Assembly (NCBI RefSeq): GCF_002813695.1
Contig: NZ_CP017768.1
Span: 2,102,501-2,166,500 of the forward strand
Direction of reading: 5' to 3'
DNA from: Methanobacterium subterraneum
GTDB taxonomy: Archaea; Methanobacteriota; Methanobacteria; Methanobacteriales; Methanobacteriaceae
Length of the DNA: 64,000 nucleotides
A model generated the notes under the pieces. The model had not been told where the DNA came from and ran no database searches. It saw nothing but the letters and a program-made list of their open reading frames with translations. Numbering within the stretch: position 1 is the first letter of the stretch; each line of letters starts with the position of its first letter. This document shows positions 23,638 to 35,642 of the stretch, piece after piece. The position numbers were made by a program, and so were the translations under genes.

Positions 23638-24186
23638 CTGAATCTCTGGAATGACATCCCAACCAGGGCCAGCGGTCCAAAAACGATAAACGTAGTTGTT
23701 GAAATCCCTAAGGGTTCCCAAAACATATATGAATACGATAAGGAAAAGGAATTCTTTGCATTTCGTGGTGTTTCATCATTCCTCCCCTATCCTACGAATT
23801 ATGGTATGATCCCCCAAACAATGGGAGGTGATGATAATCCCCTCGATGTTTTGGTTATTATGGATCAACCAACCTTCCCTGGATGTGTTATTGAATGCAG
23901 GCCCATTGCAGTGATGAGGATGAGAGATGGTAAGGATAGGGATGATAAAATATTGAGTGTACCTTTATCTAACCCTCAGTTCAAGGAAATAAAAGATTTA
24001 ATGGATGTTCCTCCCCTTTTTTTAGATGAACTAACACATTTTTTTCAGGAATTTGGTAAATTAGTGGGCAAAAACACCCATGTAATAAATTGGGAAAATG
24101 ATAAAAACGCATTAAGAACTATAGAACGTGGAAAAGATCTTTATAAACAAATGTTAACCATAAAATCTCTATTTCTCCTGGATTAA
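23638..24186 (+). CDS. degenerate class I pyrophosphatase paralogue, probable CTG start
   Basis: Aligned with the paralogue at 21746, the protein begins [CTG]NLWNDI against MNLWKDI. An in-frame stop lies just upstream, and AGGAGG stands eight bases before the CTG, so CTG is the natural start (182 residues); the first ATG (23806) would cut the fold in half. Several active-site positions differ from the family: K29 to I (NIYEYD), D67 to N (DDNPLD), Y141-K142 to F-G (QEFGKLVGK). The motif with D97, D102 and K104 is kept. Such changes should strongly reduce hydrolysis. It could be a pseudoenzyme, a regulator, or a decaying copy. It follows enolase by 52 bp, so the two are probably cotranscribed. 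Confidence 0.8.
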   Translation: MNLWNDIPTRASGPKTINVVVEIPKGSQNIYEYDKEKEFFAFRGVSSFLPYPTNYGMIPQTMGGDDNPLDVLVIMDQPTFPGCVIECRPIAVMRMRDGKDRDDKILSVPLSNPQFKEIKDLMDVPPLFLDELTHFFQEFGKLVGKNTHVINWENDKNALRTIERGKDLYKQMLTIKSLFLLD

Positions 24187-24273
24187 TTATTCCACACGTA
24201 AACGTGAATATTAAGCCTTTACTCATAATTCATTTATTAATAAATTTGATATTTGCTCGTAGTCGGCGATAGA

Positions 24274-24549
24274 ATGAAAATTAATTGGGATAAAGAGCCT
24301 CAAAAACGAGAAGAAATTATTGTCGCAGCATATATTGAAGACAAGATAATCATACTTGGAAACTTACTGGATTTATATGCTCAGGAAAATTTATTAACCA
24401 TTTCTTGGACTCCTAATCCATTAAATGGTAATTATTATACCTATGAACTTAAATATCACCGGCATAGAGAAAAATACCTAATTAACATATGGAAAGGAGT
24501 AAGGACTGGTGATGCGCTGCCTATTCTGTATGGGGATATTCAATTTTGA
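24274..24549 (+). CDS. small hypothetical protein
   Basis: About 91 residues from ATG 24274 (the frame can extend to TTG 24253, and neither has a good ribosome site). It is soluble, with mixed strand-rich sequence such as IVAAYIEDKIIILGNLLDLY and a basic YELKYHRHREKYL. I do not recognise it. It lies on the same strand 87 bp after the second pyrophosphatase. Confidence 0.5.
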   Translation: MKINWDKEPQKREEIIVAAYIEDKIIILGNLLDLYAQENLLTISWTPNPLNGNYYTYELKYHRHREKYLINIWKGVRTGDALPILYGDIQF

Positions 24550-24620
24550 TAAGTGATTTACTCTTAAATTAAACTAATTGAAATAGAAAAATAAAAAAAT
24601 AAGAAAATAGGATATCAGTT

Positions 24621-25145
<525 letters not shown>

Positions 25146-25254
25146 TTTTATCACCATAACATTTGAGTAAGCTATCAAAGTTAGAGATTATCACTTCAGG
25201 TATCCAAAGTTCTACAACTAATTAAATAAAAAAAATAGTAAGGGTGAGGTTATT

Positions 25255-26454
<1,200 letters not shown>

Positions 26455-26463
26455 TTGATCACC

Positions 26464-26886
26464 CTACACTTCTGCCTTGTTTTTTCTCCAGGAGAAGGGA
26501 CCAAGCTCTTTAACTTGTTCACTCACCATCTTCATTGCATTGGCGAATTTCTCACCTTCGGAAGCAGAGATCCAGTCAAGGTAGAATCTTCCTTCTTCAA
26601 GGCCCAAGGTCTTCATCACTGTTTTTAAAGCGGTTATACGCCGGTCACATGCGAAGTTTCCTCGGTCGTAGTGACAATCTCCAAAGTGGCATCCTGCAAC
26701 CATTACTCCGTCAGCTCCTTCATCAAATGCCTTTAGAACAAAGAGGGGATTTATCCTACCGGAACACATAACTCTTATTATTCGCACGTTTGGGGGGTAT
26801 TGCATCCTTGCTGTACCTGCAGTGTCTGCTCCACCATAGGAACACCAGTTACAACAAAAAACTATTATTTTAGGGGTCCATTCCAT
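26464..26886 (-). CDS. MvhD/FlpD iron-sulfur electron-transfer subunit
   Basis: 140 residues, the usual MvhD/FlpD length. The 2Fe-2S cysteines are visible: [13 protein letters not shown] near the start, IRVMCSGRI in the middle, and [20 protein letters not shown]. MvhD joins hydrogenase, and FlpD joins formate dehydrogenase, to heterodisulfide reductase HdrABC for flavin-based bifurcation. Pairing with fdhB in one transcript favours the FlpD role. GGAGAT precedes the ATG; the upstream 366 bp hold the promoter and a long-spaced inverted repeat. Confidence 0.9.
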   Translation of the reverse strand: MEWTPKIIVFCCNWCSYGGADTAGTARMQYPPNVRIIRVMCSGRINPLFVLKAFDEGADGVMVAGCHFGDCHYDRGNFACDRRITALKTVMKTLGLEEGRFYLDWISASEGEKFANAMKMVSEQVKELGPFSWRKNKAEV

Positions 26887-26984
26887 ATGATTATCTCCTT
26901 TTTTCTTTTTGATAATATTTTTTCATAATCGCAAATTTTACCAAGTTTGCATAATGTTTCATTTTTTTCTCCATTAAATAATTA

Positions 26985-27116
26985 ATAACAAACCACATCT
27001 TGCATTTTGCTGGGGGTGATGTTCTTCCTGACTCTAATTTTTTTTATTATATTTGATGATATATTTGAGCGACATATTAGGTCAGATTCAAGGATTATAC
27101 AAATGTGGTTTGTTAT
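26985..27116. repeat. perfect 14-bp inverted repeat spaced by 104 bp
   Basis: ATAACAAACCACAT at 26985-26998 is matched by its exact complement ATGTGGTTTGTTAT at 27103-27116. It lies in the only long spacer between the two fdhB transcripts, upstream of mvhD/flpD. It might be paired operators that loop, or ends of a tiny remnant element. The rest of the 26887-27252 spacer is AT-rich with no gene. Confidence 0.65.
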
Positions 27117-27252
27117 ATCTTGTAGCAATGCTTCAAGATCGTGATTTATGACCTATATTCTGGGTCTTTTTGAATGATTTGATCAGAGTGTTAATTTAAG
27201 GTTATAATATAAGGGAGGGGAATAATTCCCCACCTTCAATTTTTTTCTTGGT

Positions 27253-28449
27253 TTATTTTCCAGGAGCTGGGAAATAAGACAATGGTGGCATTTTTTCATC
27301 CATTCCTCTAGTGAAACCATAGGTTTCCTGCAGTTTGAGGTTGATTTCATGCCAAATTTTTGCCAGTGGTATTTCGGCAGGGCATACTTCTTCGCACTGC
27401 CCACAGTTGGTACAAGATTCCACCATGTGGATTAACCGTTCCATATGGAATAGTGGTGATGGTGGGAGTTCTTTGCTCAGCCAGTCTGGACCATTATTTG
27501 ACTCTAGACAGCAGTTTTCACAGTAACAGATTGGACAGGATTCCCTGCAACCATAGCACTTGATACATTTGTCGAATTCGTCCATGTACTGGGCCATTGT
27601 GGCAAATATCTCGCCTCTAGTTTCGTCGAAATCTTTAGCTTGCCATTTACCTGCTAATTTTGCCATGATTTTGTCGATGTTGGCCCTTATTTCAACACCT
27701 TTTGGTATTGGTTCTTGGGTGTTGAGAGCTCCAGATTCTATGGCTTTGCCAAGAACATCGGCACCTTTTTCGGAAAATACTTCCACGAAGGTTGCTTTAC
27801 CGGCCAGTGGTCCAATAACTCCCCAGTTACCCAGTGCGATATCAGCCATACTGGGTATGTTAATTTCACATCTCCGGCAATTGGTTCTTCGACCGTATCC
27901 AGCATCTTCCAGTTCGTCGATGCTTATTTCCTGTTCTTCATGGTCTTTAGTTTCGATGATCAGTTTTCCTTTGGCTATTTCTTCTTTAACCACTTCATCT
28001 GGGTCAGTTTCGTAGAATTTCTCGATCATCTGTCGGGCTTTAACTGGAGGCATGGTTCCTCCACAGTTAACCCCTACCATTAGCAGGTTGTCCCCGTCCA
28101 CTTCTTCACGTTTGATTAATTCTACCAGGGTCATGGCGTCGCAGGGTTTGGTGGTTACTGCGATTTTCATGTCTTTGGCACCGTTTAGGTATTTCCCCAC
28201 TACTTTGGCCATGTTTAGTGTTCCGCAGTGGAGGGATCCTGCTGTTTCTATGATTTCTTCAGGGTCGGTTATTAGTGTGGGCACAGCATCATATAGATCT
28301 GAACCTTTTTTAACTGCAAGGACTGCGTCTACTATGCCGTCTTCTAAAAGGAACTTTAATATGGTGGTTACTGCCCCACCACATTCTCCGCTGGCGGCAA
28401 TTTCATCGTCTGAACCCCATGCATAATACATATCGCCTACTTGAACCAT
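27253..28449 (-). CDS. fdhB: formate dehydrogenase beta subunit (F420-reducing)
   Basis: 398 residues from ATG 28449, preferred over a GTG nine bases earlier because GGAGTG stands at the right distance and MVQVGDMYY aligns with the other copy. It has the same plan: [41 protein letters not shown], then [19 protein letters not shown] and [12 protein letters not shown]. It takes electrons from FdhA and reduces F420. It starts 5 bp after the fdhA stop, a tight two-gene operon. Confidence 0.95.
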   Translation of the reverse strand: MVQVGDMYYAWGSDDEIAASGECGGAVTTILKFLLEDGIVDAVLAVKKGSDLYDAVPTLITDPEEIIETAGSLHCGTLNMAKVVGKYLNGAKDMKIAVTTKPCDAMTLVELIKREEVDGDNLLMVGVNCGGTMPPVKARQMIEKFYETDPDEVVKEEIAKGKLIIETKDHEEQEISIDELEDAGYGRRTNCRRCEINIPSMADIALGNWGVIGPLAGKATFVEVFSEKGADVLGKAIESGALNTQEPIPKGVEIRANIDKIMAKLAGKWQAKDFDETRGEIFATMAQYMDEFDKCIKCYGCRESCPICYCENCCLESNNGPDWLSKELPPSPLFHMERLIHMVESCTNCGQCEEVCPAEIPLAKIWHEINLKLQETYGFTRGMDEKMPPLSYFPAPGK

Positions 28450-28454
28450 TGGGA

Positions 28455-30506
28455 TCACTCCAGTTTTTCAATGCTTGCTGCGGAAACTTTCAGTTCAGGC
28501 ATCTTGGCGAATGGGTCCAGTTCATCCCCGCTGGTGAGCATGTTTGCAGCACATTCAGCAAAGTGGAATGGTATGAATACAGTTCCCTGTATGATGTCTG
28601 AAGTGACTTTGGCTGGTACTTCGATTTCACCACGTCGAGTTTTAACTTTGACCATTTCCTTATTTTTAACGCCGAGTTTAGCTGCGTCTTCTGGGTTAAT
28701 TTCAACGAAACCAGTTGGAACTTCACGGTCCAGTGTTTCTGATCTTCGGGTCATACTACCTGTGTGCCAGTGGAACAGCATACGTCCGGTGGTGAGTATG
28801 AATGGATACTCATCATCTGGGTTTTCAGCTGGTGGTTTGAACTCGATGGCTTTGAATACTCCTAGACCATCAGGGGTTGCGAATTTTTCTGCGTGGAGTA
28901 TGGGAGTTCCAGGGTGTTCTTCGTCAGGGCAAGGCCAGTGTAGTGCTTCTGGTTTTTCCAGCCTTTCCTTGTTCATACCAGCATACTGGGGGGTGACATA
29001 TCGTACTTCTTCAAAGATTTCATGTGCACTGTTGAATTTAAAGAGTTCAGAACCCATTCTGGTAGCAATGTCTGAAATTATCTCCCAGTCATCTCTTGTT
29101 TCACCTGGTCCGTCTACGGCTTTTCGGATGTACTGCACCCTTCTTTCGGTGCTGGTGAAGGTTCCGTCTTTTTCAGCCCATGAGAATGCGGGTAAAACCA
29201 CATCAGCCAGGGCTGCGGTTTCAGTTAAAAAGATGTCCTGTACTACTAGGAAGTCCAGGTTGTTTAAAGCGGCTTCAACGTGTTGTAGGTCCGGGTCGGA
29301 AACCATGGGGTTTTCACCCATAATATACATGCCCTTAATATCACCATCATGAGCGGCGTGCATTATTTCCACGACAGTAAGACCTGGTGTACATGATAGG
29401 TCACCACATCCCCATGAGGTTTGCATTTTTTCTCCCAGTTCCTCGTTAATAACAGCCTGGTATCCAGGGTATACTACCGGGAGTGCTCCCATGTCACATG
29501 CTCCTTGCACGTTGTTTTGACCTCGCAGTGGGTTGACTCCAGTACCAGGTCGGCCAATGTTACCGGTGAGCATGGCTATGTTGGAAGTGGACATAACGTT
29601 TTCAGTACCAACAGTGTGTTGGGTTATACCCATTGAGAATAGTAAGGCAGCATTATCTGCTTTAGCGTACATGAGTGCTGCTTCTTTGATGAGATCAGCA
29701 GGAACTCCAGTAATTTTTTCAGCTTCTTCTGGAGGGTACTGTTTGACCATTTCTTTTAGTTCTTCGTAGCCAGTGGTACGGTTTTCAACAAACTCTTTGT
29801 CTTCCAGTCCTTCAGCAATAATCACATTCATCATGGAATTGAGTAATGCTACATCTGTACCGGATTGGAATGGTATGTACAAGTCAGCTTGCTTGGCAGA
29901 TGGTGTGAATCTGGGGTCTGCCACCATGATTTTAGCACCATTTTCTTTAGCTTGTAATGCTCTTCTCCACATCAGTGGGTGTTGTTCCAGGGTGTTGGTT
30001 CCAATCAGGAACACCACATCCGCATGGGCACAGCTTTCCAGTGAGTTGGTCATTGCTCCGGATCCGAAGGTCTGGGCCAGTCCAGCCACTGAAGGACCGT
30101 GACATAATCGTGCACAGTGGTCCACGTTGTTGGTTCCAACTACAGTTCTCACAAATTTCTGGAACACGTAGTTATCTTCGTTTGTACATCTAGCTGAGGA
30201 TAGGAAAGCCAGTTGCTCAGCATTTGCTTCTTTCATTTCGGTTAATTTAGATGCAACCAGATCAAGTGCTTCATCCCAGGTTGCTTCCACAAATTCTCCA
30301 CCTTTTTTAATTAAAGGAGTGGTTAACCTGTCTTCTCGGTGGACAAACTCGTATGAAAAGTTACCCTTTGGACATAATTTTCCTTCATTCACTGGGTTTC
30401 TTTTCCATGGTTCCACACCTTTCAGTTTGCCATCGACACTTACTAGGTTAAATCCACATCCGCATCCGCAGTAGGGACATGTGGTTGGTGTGTATTGGAT
30501 ATTCAT
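28455..30506 (-). CDS. fdhA: formate dehydrogenase alpha subunit (molybdopterin, Cys form)
   Basis: 683 residues of the DMSO-reductase superfamily. The N-terminal 4Fe-4S is bound by [10 protein letters not shown] and [14 protein letters not shown]. The metal ligand is Cys in [13 protein letters not shown] where E. coli FdhF has Sec; the next residue is the conserved His. Pterin contacts include [12 protein letters not shown] and [19 protein letters not shown]. It oxidises formate to CO2 with a Mo- or W-bis-pterin cofactor. GAGGAGG precedes the ATG. The leader contains the palindrome shared with fdhC. Confidence 0.97.
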   Translation of the reverse strand: MNIQYTPTTCPYCGCGCGFNLVSVDGKLKGVEPWKRNPVNEGKLCPKGNFSYEFVHREDRLTTPLIKKGGEFVEATWDEALDLVASKLTEMKEANAEQLAFLSSARCTNEDNYVFQKFVRTVVGTNNVDHCARLCHGPSVAGLAQTFGSGAMTNSLESCAHADVVFLIGTNTLEQHPLMWRRALQAKENGAKIMVADPRFTPSAKQADLYIPFQSGTDVALLNSMMNVIIAEGLEDKEFVENRTTGYEELKEMVKQYPPEEAEKITGVPADLIKEAALMYAKADNAALLFSMGITQHTVGTENVMSTSNIAMLTGNIGRPGTGVNPLRGQNNVQGACDMGALPVVYPGYQAVINEELGEKMQTSWGCGDLSCTPGLTVVEIMHAAHDGDIKGMYIMGENPMVSDPDLQHVEAALNNLDFLVVQDIFLTETAALADVVLPAFSWAEKDGTFTSTERRVQYIRKAVDGPGETRDDWEIISDIATRMGSELFKFNSAHEIFEEVRYVTPQYAGMNKERLEKPEALHWPCPDEEHPGTPILHAEKFATPDGLGVFKAIEFKPPAENPDDEYPFILTTGRMLFHWHTGSMTRRSETLDREVPTGFVEINPEDAAKLGVKNKEMVKVKTRRGEIEVPAKVTSDIIQGTVFIPFHFAECAANMLTSGDELDPFAKMPELKVSAASIEKLE

Positions 30507-30562
30507 TTTCTTCCTCCTCTCATCATAAGTATGATGTAATAATTCTTCCTTCCTTTAAAATC

Positions 30563-30576
30563 CATGAATATTCATG
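30563..30576. promoter_or_regulatory. palindromic operator candidate before fdhA
   Basis: CATGAATATTCATG is a perfect 14-bp palindrome followed by AT, about 60 bp upstream of fdhA. The same 16 bases occur upstream of fdhC at 31761. A related ATGATCATTCATGAT lies at 30639-30653. Shared sites before two formate genes point to one regulator. Confidence 0.65.
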
Positions 30577-30638
30577 ATAATTTTTTTTGAATCAAACTTT
30601 TCCAGTGATATTACGCTGGAGAATGATGTTTTGCTATA

Positions 30639-30653
30639 TGATCATTCATGATA
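30639..30653. promoter_or_regulatory. second, imperfect operator-like site before fdhA
   Basis: On the minus strand this reads ATCATGAATGATCAT, matching ATCATGAATATTCAT of the perfect site in all but two central bases. It is probably a secondary binding site for the same factor. Confidence 0.45.
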
Positions 30654-30759
30654 GACTTTGGGATTTGGACACCCTTCCTTTTTTTTTAAAAAATAAAAAA
30701 TAAAAATGGAAAGGGATCTACAAATACCTAATTATGGCAATGTAAATTACTTTCCCGGA

Positions 30760-31608
<849 letters not shown>

Positions 31609-31760
31609 AGACCTCCTTTTAATCGACTATCAATTCGAATATATTCATGAATTATCATGTAGAGATGATCAATCTATCATGATTTTTCACTAGTTTTGAT
31701 TCATTTTTTTCCCTAAAATGGGATTTACAACTATTTTTGAGTTAGTAACTCAAAATCCTA

Positions 31761-31774
31761 CATGAATATTCATG
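31761..31774. promoter_or_regulatory. palindromic operator candidate before fdhC
   Basis: The sequence CATGAATATTCATG is identical to the site before fdhA. It lies about 10-25 bases below the start point expected from the TATA element at about 31810, where a bound protein would block transcription. Extra half-sites (ATTCAT at 31779, ATTCATGAAT at 31643 and TATCATGAT at 31676) surround it. Confidence 0.65.
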
Positions 31775-31802
31775 ATGTATTCATAAGAATGGTCTTATTA
31801 TA

Positions 31803-31822
31803 TCCTAATATAAACTTTTGTT
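31803..31822 (-). promoter_or_regulatory. BRE/TATA promoter element of fdhC
   Basis: The minus strand reads AAAAGTTTATATTAGGATA, a good archaeal BRE plus TATA box. The expected start point is about 25 bases downstream, near 31785, giving a leader of about 180 nt to the fdhC ATG. The remaining 31603-32008 spacer holds only this regulatory region and AT-rich sequence. Confidence 0.55.
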
Positions 31823-32008
31823 AACGAAACAATTTCGAAAGACTTATATCCGTTATGTATATTTTTGCATATCAATAATAAAAAAGTAGAATTTTTAAGG
31901 GGGTTAAAAAGAAATCTAACAATAATTATATCTACAAAATTTAATTTAAAACTAAAATTGATATTAAAGACGTTAAAAAAATAAAATAGTTTAGAAGAAA
32001 CAATTTAA

Positions 32009-32254
32009 TTACTTTTTCCCTCTTATTTGTTCTTCTATTTCTTTTTGAATCTCTGCTTGAACTTTTCCCCTTATCTGTTCTTCTATTTCCTTAGAGATTT
32101 CAGCGTGAACTTTTCCCCTTATTTGTTCTTCTATTTCTTTTTGAATTTCTACATCAGGTTTTCCTTTTATTTGTTCTTCTATTTCCTTTTCAATTTCAGC
32201 TTGAACTTTTCCTCTAATTTGTTCTTGTAGTTCCTTTTCAAGTTCTTTAGACAT
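32009..32254 (-). CDS. 81-residue protein made of five 16-residue charged repeats
   Basis: The whole chain is five near-identical units such as [15 protein letters not shown], each 16 residues (48 bp), with alternating Glu/Lys and Ile at helix-like spacing, ending RGKK. AGGTGG precedes the ATG. The pattern predicts a long charged helix or coiled coil, probably oligomeric. No signal peptide, cysteines or known catalytic motif are present. I do not recognise a family. DNA repeats within the gene could expand or contract. Confidence 0.65.
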   Translation of the reverse strand: MSKELEKELQEQIRGKVQAEIEKEIEEQIKGKPDVEIQKEIEEQIRGKVHAEISKEIEEQIRGKVQAEIQKEIEEQIRGKK

Positions 32255-32905
32255 TTGACCACCTGACCCTATTTGGGATTTTTTTTATTATTAACCTTAA
32301 TTAATTATAAAATTACATTAAAAATATATAAAGATTTTTATTTCTTTTTTTCCCAATAAAACGGCCATTTTTTTCCTTAATTAAAAAATAATCCAATATT
32401 AATCAATTCGGTAAACTATGAAAATCATTTTTCATAATGAAAAATGCATGTAGAATTATGTAGGTTCTATTTTTTTCCTGGTGGCGTTATAGTCCATATA
32501 AAATTTAAATATTGGATATTTCCCATATTTCCCTATTATTTGGTTTTATAATGAATTTGAAGAATTTTTAAAGTTTAACTCATTGGTTAATTCATTATGG
32601 GTGATAATGGGGAGGAGTTCACAAGTAGTAGCTACGAATTGATAATGGGATATTCATTGTTTTTCAACCTTAGTAAATTTTATAAGTCCCCATTCTATAA
32701 CAGCATAACAATCTAGGATAAGTTACCGCAAACTAAAGTGATTGCAATAACTAGAAAATTAAATATATTGTTAATATATCTGAATTAATTAAATCAGATA
32801 ACAGATTAGCTTTGAAAAGGGAATCGATTAAATAACGTTGTTTAATCAACTTTATATTAATTTAAATTCATAATTAAATGGTTAAATTGAGATTTAGGTG
32901 ATATC
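32255..32905. other. 650-bp AT-rich spacer, no supported gene
   Basis: It lies between divergent small genes. It has several TATA-like stretches and T runs but no tRNA, riboswitch or convincing frame. A 39-codon frame at 32597-32716 lacks a ribosome site and was not accepted. Confidence 0.5.
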
Positions 32906-33301
32906 TTGGTATCTACAATAATTTGTCCACGCTGCAAAACTAAAAACAAAAAAACAGCCGAAATCTGTTCCAACTGTAAAAATCCTTTAAAAACCAATAA
33001 AAAACCTGATAAAAAGAATTTTTTAATTTTTAACCCTGAATCTCGGTTTGATTTTAAAATTATCCTAATTGGAATTTTTTTATTTGTCATATGTAACGTA
33101 TTATTATTGAACGTAGTTTATGACTATGCAATGCTGGTTTCTGGATTCGCCATAATGTTATTTTTATATATTCTCTTCAAATACTATTCTTCCCAGGATG
33201 ATTCTGCAAGTATGAAGAAAATTGGATATAAAGTAATTCTATACTACCTAATCATCGTGTTTGTTGGCGCTGTAATCCTACTTACCTTTAATTTATTCTA
33301 A
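32906..33301 (+). CDS. zinc-ribbon membrane protein
   Basis: 131 residues from TTG 32906, which follows AGGTGAT. An N-terminal zinc ribbon (CPRCKTKNKKTAEICSNCKNP) is followed by a lysine-rich linker and three to four hydrophobic helices (IILIGIFLFVICNVLLLNV, AMLVSGFAIMLFLYILF, VILYYLIIVFVGAVILL). Zinc-ribbon-plus-membrane proteins are frequent and mostly uncharacterised in Methanobacteriales. The function is unknown. Confidence 0.7.
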   Translation: MVSTIICPRCKTKNKKTAEICSNCKNPLKTNKKPDKKNFLIFNPESRFDFKIILIGIFLFVICNVLLLNVVYDYAMLVSGFAIMLFLYILFKYYSSQDDSASMKKIGYKVILYYLIIVFVGAVILLTFNLF

Positions 33302-33413
33302 TTAAAACCTTAACCAATTGTTTAATGGGAGTAAAATTAGATAAGGATTAATGGTGGATTTCACCTCAAATTCAATATTTTTTTATTTTTAAATCTGGAT
33401 TGCTACCATATGT

Positions 33414-33526
33414 ATGGATTTTTGGTCTATGTGGTGGGCACGCGGTTTATACCCTTACTTTCAGTATCAGTGGAGGGAAAGACATTGGTGAAAATGATCT
33501 TTTTGTAAACGGGTTATACTCCCACC
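33414..33526 (+). other. possible structured RNA or Trp-rich micro-ORF
   Basis: Two nested complementary pairs enclose the segment: GGTGGG (33433) with CCCACC (33521), and TATACCC (33448) with GGGTTATA (33511). The same bases also read as a 25-codon frame from ATG 33414 with six tryptophans (MDFWSMWWARGLYPY ...), with protein-like sequence continuing in another frame (ENDLFVNGLYSHLVE). An AT-rich box at about 33385 would place a start near 33414. Structured RNA, micro-protein and gene relic are all possible. Confidence 0.3.
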
Positions 33527-33614
33527 TTGTGGAATAGTAAATTAATAGGTAATTCTAAAAATATTATTATGATTGAATTTTTAAAGTTCTTCATTTGACT
33601 TAAAGGTGATTTTA

Positions 33615-34862
33615 ATGAATCATGAAGCTTTCTATGAGTGTATCGATAAACTGGTCGCTGAATTTACAGCTCCTCAAATCCAGATTTTCCGTTGGCTACA
33701 CCAACATCCTGAACTAGCCTACCAGGAGTATGAAACCAGCCAGTATATTCAAAAACACCTGGAAAATCTCCCTAATTTGGAAGTCCAATCCCATATTGCC
33801 AAGACCGGTATAAAAGCAGTTTTAAAGGGGGAAAAACCGGGCCCTACTGTAGCCATCCGGGCGGACATCGACGCCCTCCCTGTAAAGGAAGAAACCGGTC
33901 TTGAATACGCATCTAATGTGAAAACGGATTATAATGGTCAGGAAACATCTGTGTCCCATGTATGTGGGCATGATGCCAGTACTGCAGCGGCCATAGGCAC
34001 GGCTACAGTTTTAAGCCAGCTTCAATCAGAATTACCCGGCACTGTGGTTTTCCTTTTCCAACCTGCTGAAGAAGGTGCTCCAACAGGGGTTGATGGTGGA
34101 GCTATGCGCATGGTGCAGGAAGGAGTACTGAAGGATCCTGAAGTCCATGCCATATTCGGATTTCATGCTAACAATACGTGTTTCCCGGGCCAAGTCATGA
34201 TCAGGGAGGGACCCACTCACGCCAGTCAAGACAGCATCTTCATACGTATATGGGGAGAACAGGCCCATGGATCCCAGCCATGGAGTGGCAAAGACCCTAT
34301 TGTTGCTGGAGCATCACTTATAAATTCCCTGCAAACCCTCATCAGCCGAGAAGTGGACTTACAGAAGGGGGCGGCAGTTATCACTGTGGGATACTTCTGG
34401 GGAGGAATCAAGGTGAACATAATCCCTGAAGGTGCTGAAATGGGGCTCACTGTCCGTTCACTTGATGAAAGTAACCGTGAAATTTTAATAACCCGTATCA
34501 AAGAGTTAGCTGAACTTAAAGCAGAAATGCATGGTTGTCAGGCAGAGGTAATATATGGTCAGCACTACCCCCTGAATGTTAACAACATCGATCTTTATGA
34601 TGCAATGCTTCCCACTGTGGAAAGAGTTGCCCAAGCAAAGAATGTCCTTTATTATCTTGCATCAACAAAATCAGAAGATTTCTCCTATTTTTCCCAAGAA
34701 ATCCCTGGTTTATACATGTATTATGGTGCAGCCTTGTGTGATCGTCCACTATCTGAGTCAAAACCCAATCATCACCCTGAGTTTAGGGTGGATGAGAAAG
34801 CTCTGAAGTTTGCCACTCGCCTGGAGTGTAATTTAATTTACGATTGTCTGAGAAAAATTTAA
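33615..34862 (+). CDS. M20-family amidohydrolase
   Basis: 415 residues from ATG 33615, just below AAAGGTGAT. M20/hippuricase signatures are LHQHPELAYQEYETS, RADIDALPVKEETGLEY, HVCGHDASTAAAIGTA and FLFQPAEEGAPTG, supplying the metal ligands and general base. The middle holds the dimerisation domain (GEQAHGSQPW). It probably cleaves an N-acyl amino acid or similar amide in the cytoplasm. It stands alone between long spacers, so context gives no substrate. Confidence 0.92.
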   Translation: MNHEAFYECIDKLVAEFTAPQIQIFRWLHQHPELAYQEYETSQYIQKHLENLPNLEVQSHIAKTGIKAVLKGEKPGPTVAIRADIDALPVKEETGLEYASNVKTDYNGQETSVSHVCGHDASTAAAIGTATVLSQLQSELPGTVVFLFQPAEEGAPTGVDGGAMRMVQEGVLKDPEVHAIFGFHANNTCFPGQVMIREGPTHASQDSIFIRIWGEQAHGSQPWSGKDPIVAGASLINSLQTLISREVDLQKGAAVITVGYFWGGIKVNIIPEGAEMGLTVRSLDESNREILITRIKELAELKAEMHGCQAEVIYGQHYPLNVNNIDLYDAMLPTVERVAQAKNVLYYLASTKSEDFSYFSQEIPGLYMYYGAALCDRPLSESKPNHHPEFRVDEKALKFATRLECNLIYDCLRKI

Positions 34863-35141
34863 AGATATTATTCAATAAAATTCAATTTTTAAGATAATAT
34901 TTAATTTTAAGATAATATTTAATTTTTTTACGGGAATTTTTAAGGGGTCAATGTGATATCTTTAAATATTGGGAATATTTTTCTATTTAAGTCTCTTCAA
35001 ATTGTATTTTTTTTAATATTGTTGTGTTTTAGATATTGCAATCGTATTTAGCAACAAATTCGGAAGGATACTTCCAAGGTGCTTAATATAAATCTGATTA
35101 ATTGCATAATTAATTATTATAATATCTATGTAGGTGGTTGA

Positions 35142-35642
35142 ATGAAAAGATTGATCTACATTTTGGCAGTTGTTTTATTAGTGGTAATGGCCTCTGGTTG
35201 TACCAGTGATGAGTGGGCGTCGAACAAGACATACTCCGGCAATGGGGTAACTTTCAGTTATCCCGGGACATGGAGCGAGAATGCAACAAAAACAGTGAGC
35301 ACCCCTTCGGGTTCCAACAATATTGCAGCAGTTGGAAGTAACGATGAAGGTTTTGCTATTGGAAGTATATCTGCATCTGGACTGGACACTGCAAGCATTC
35401 AGAGTGTACAAAATCAGCTGGTTCAGGAATATCAGACAAAAGGATATGGTGCCAGTAAATCCGTCACTGTGGATGGAGCTACTGCTTCCATGATCACATC
35501 AACAAGCAAAGACTCTTCTGGTTACTATACTACCATCGCGTTCTGGGTCAAAAATAATAGTCTTTATTATGCTGCTTATGTATCCGATACTAACAGCACC
35601 CAAAACATGGAAAGAATACTCGGTAGCCTGAAAACAACCTAA
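35142..35642 (+). CDS. lipoprotein with PsbP-like domain
   Basis: 166 residues starting with a lipoprotein signal (LIYILAVVLLVVMASGC, lipobox ASGC). The mature part, with TYSGNGVTFSYPGTWSENAT and a final MERILGSLKTT, resembles the PsbP-like domain common in Methanobacteriales lipoproteins. It is predicted to be anchored outside the membrane. AGGTGG precedes the ATG, and a hairpin plus T run follows at 35641. The function is unknown. Confidence 0.75.
   Translation: MKRLIYILAVVLLVVMASGCTSDEWASNKTYSGNGVTFSYPGTWSENATKTVSTPSGSNNIAAVGSNDEGFAIGSISASGLDTASIQSVQNQLVQEYQTKGYGASKSVTVDGATASMITSTSKDSSGYYTTIAFWVKNNSLYYAAYVSDTNSTQNMERILGSLKTT

Noticed and set aside
28455..30506. Selenocysteine in FdhA
   Set aside because: The metal-ligand codon reads as Cys in CHGPS, with no in-frame TGA.
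32597..32716. 39-codon frame in the long spacer
   Set aside because: No ribosome site or promoter at the right distance, and unremarkable composition.
34890..34927. Short AT-rich tandem repeat after the M20 gene (AAGATAATATTTAATTT)
   Set aside because: Simple AT slippage of two copies with no sign of function.
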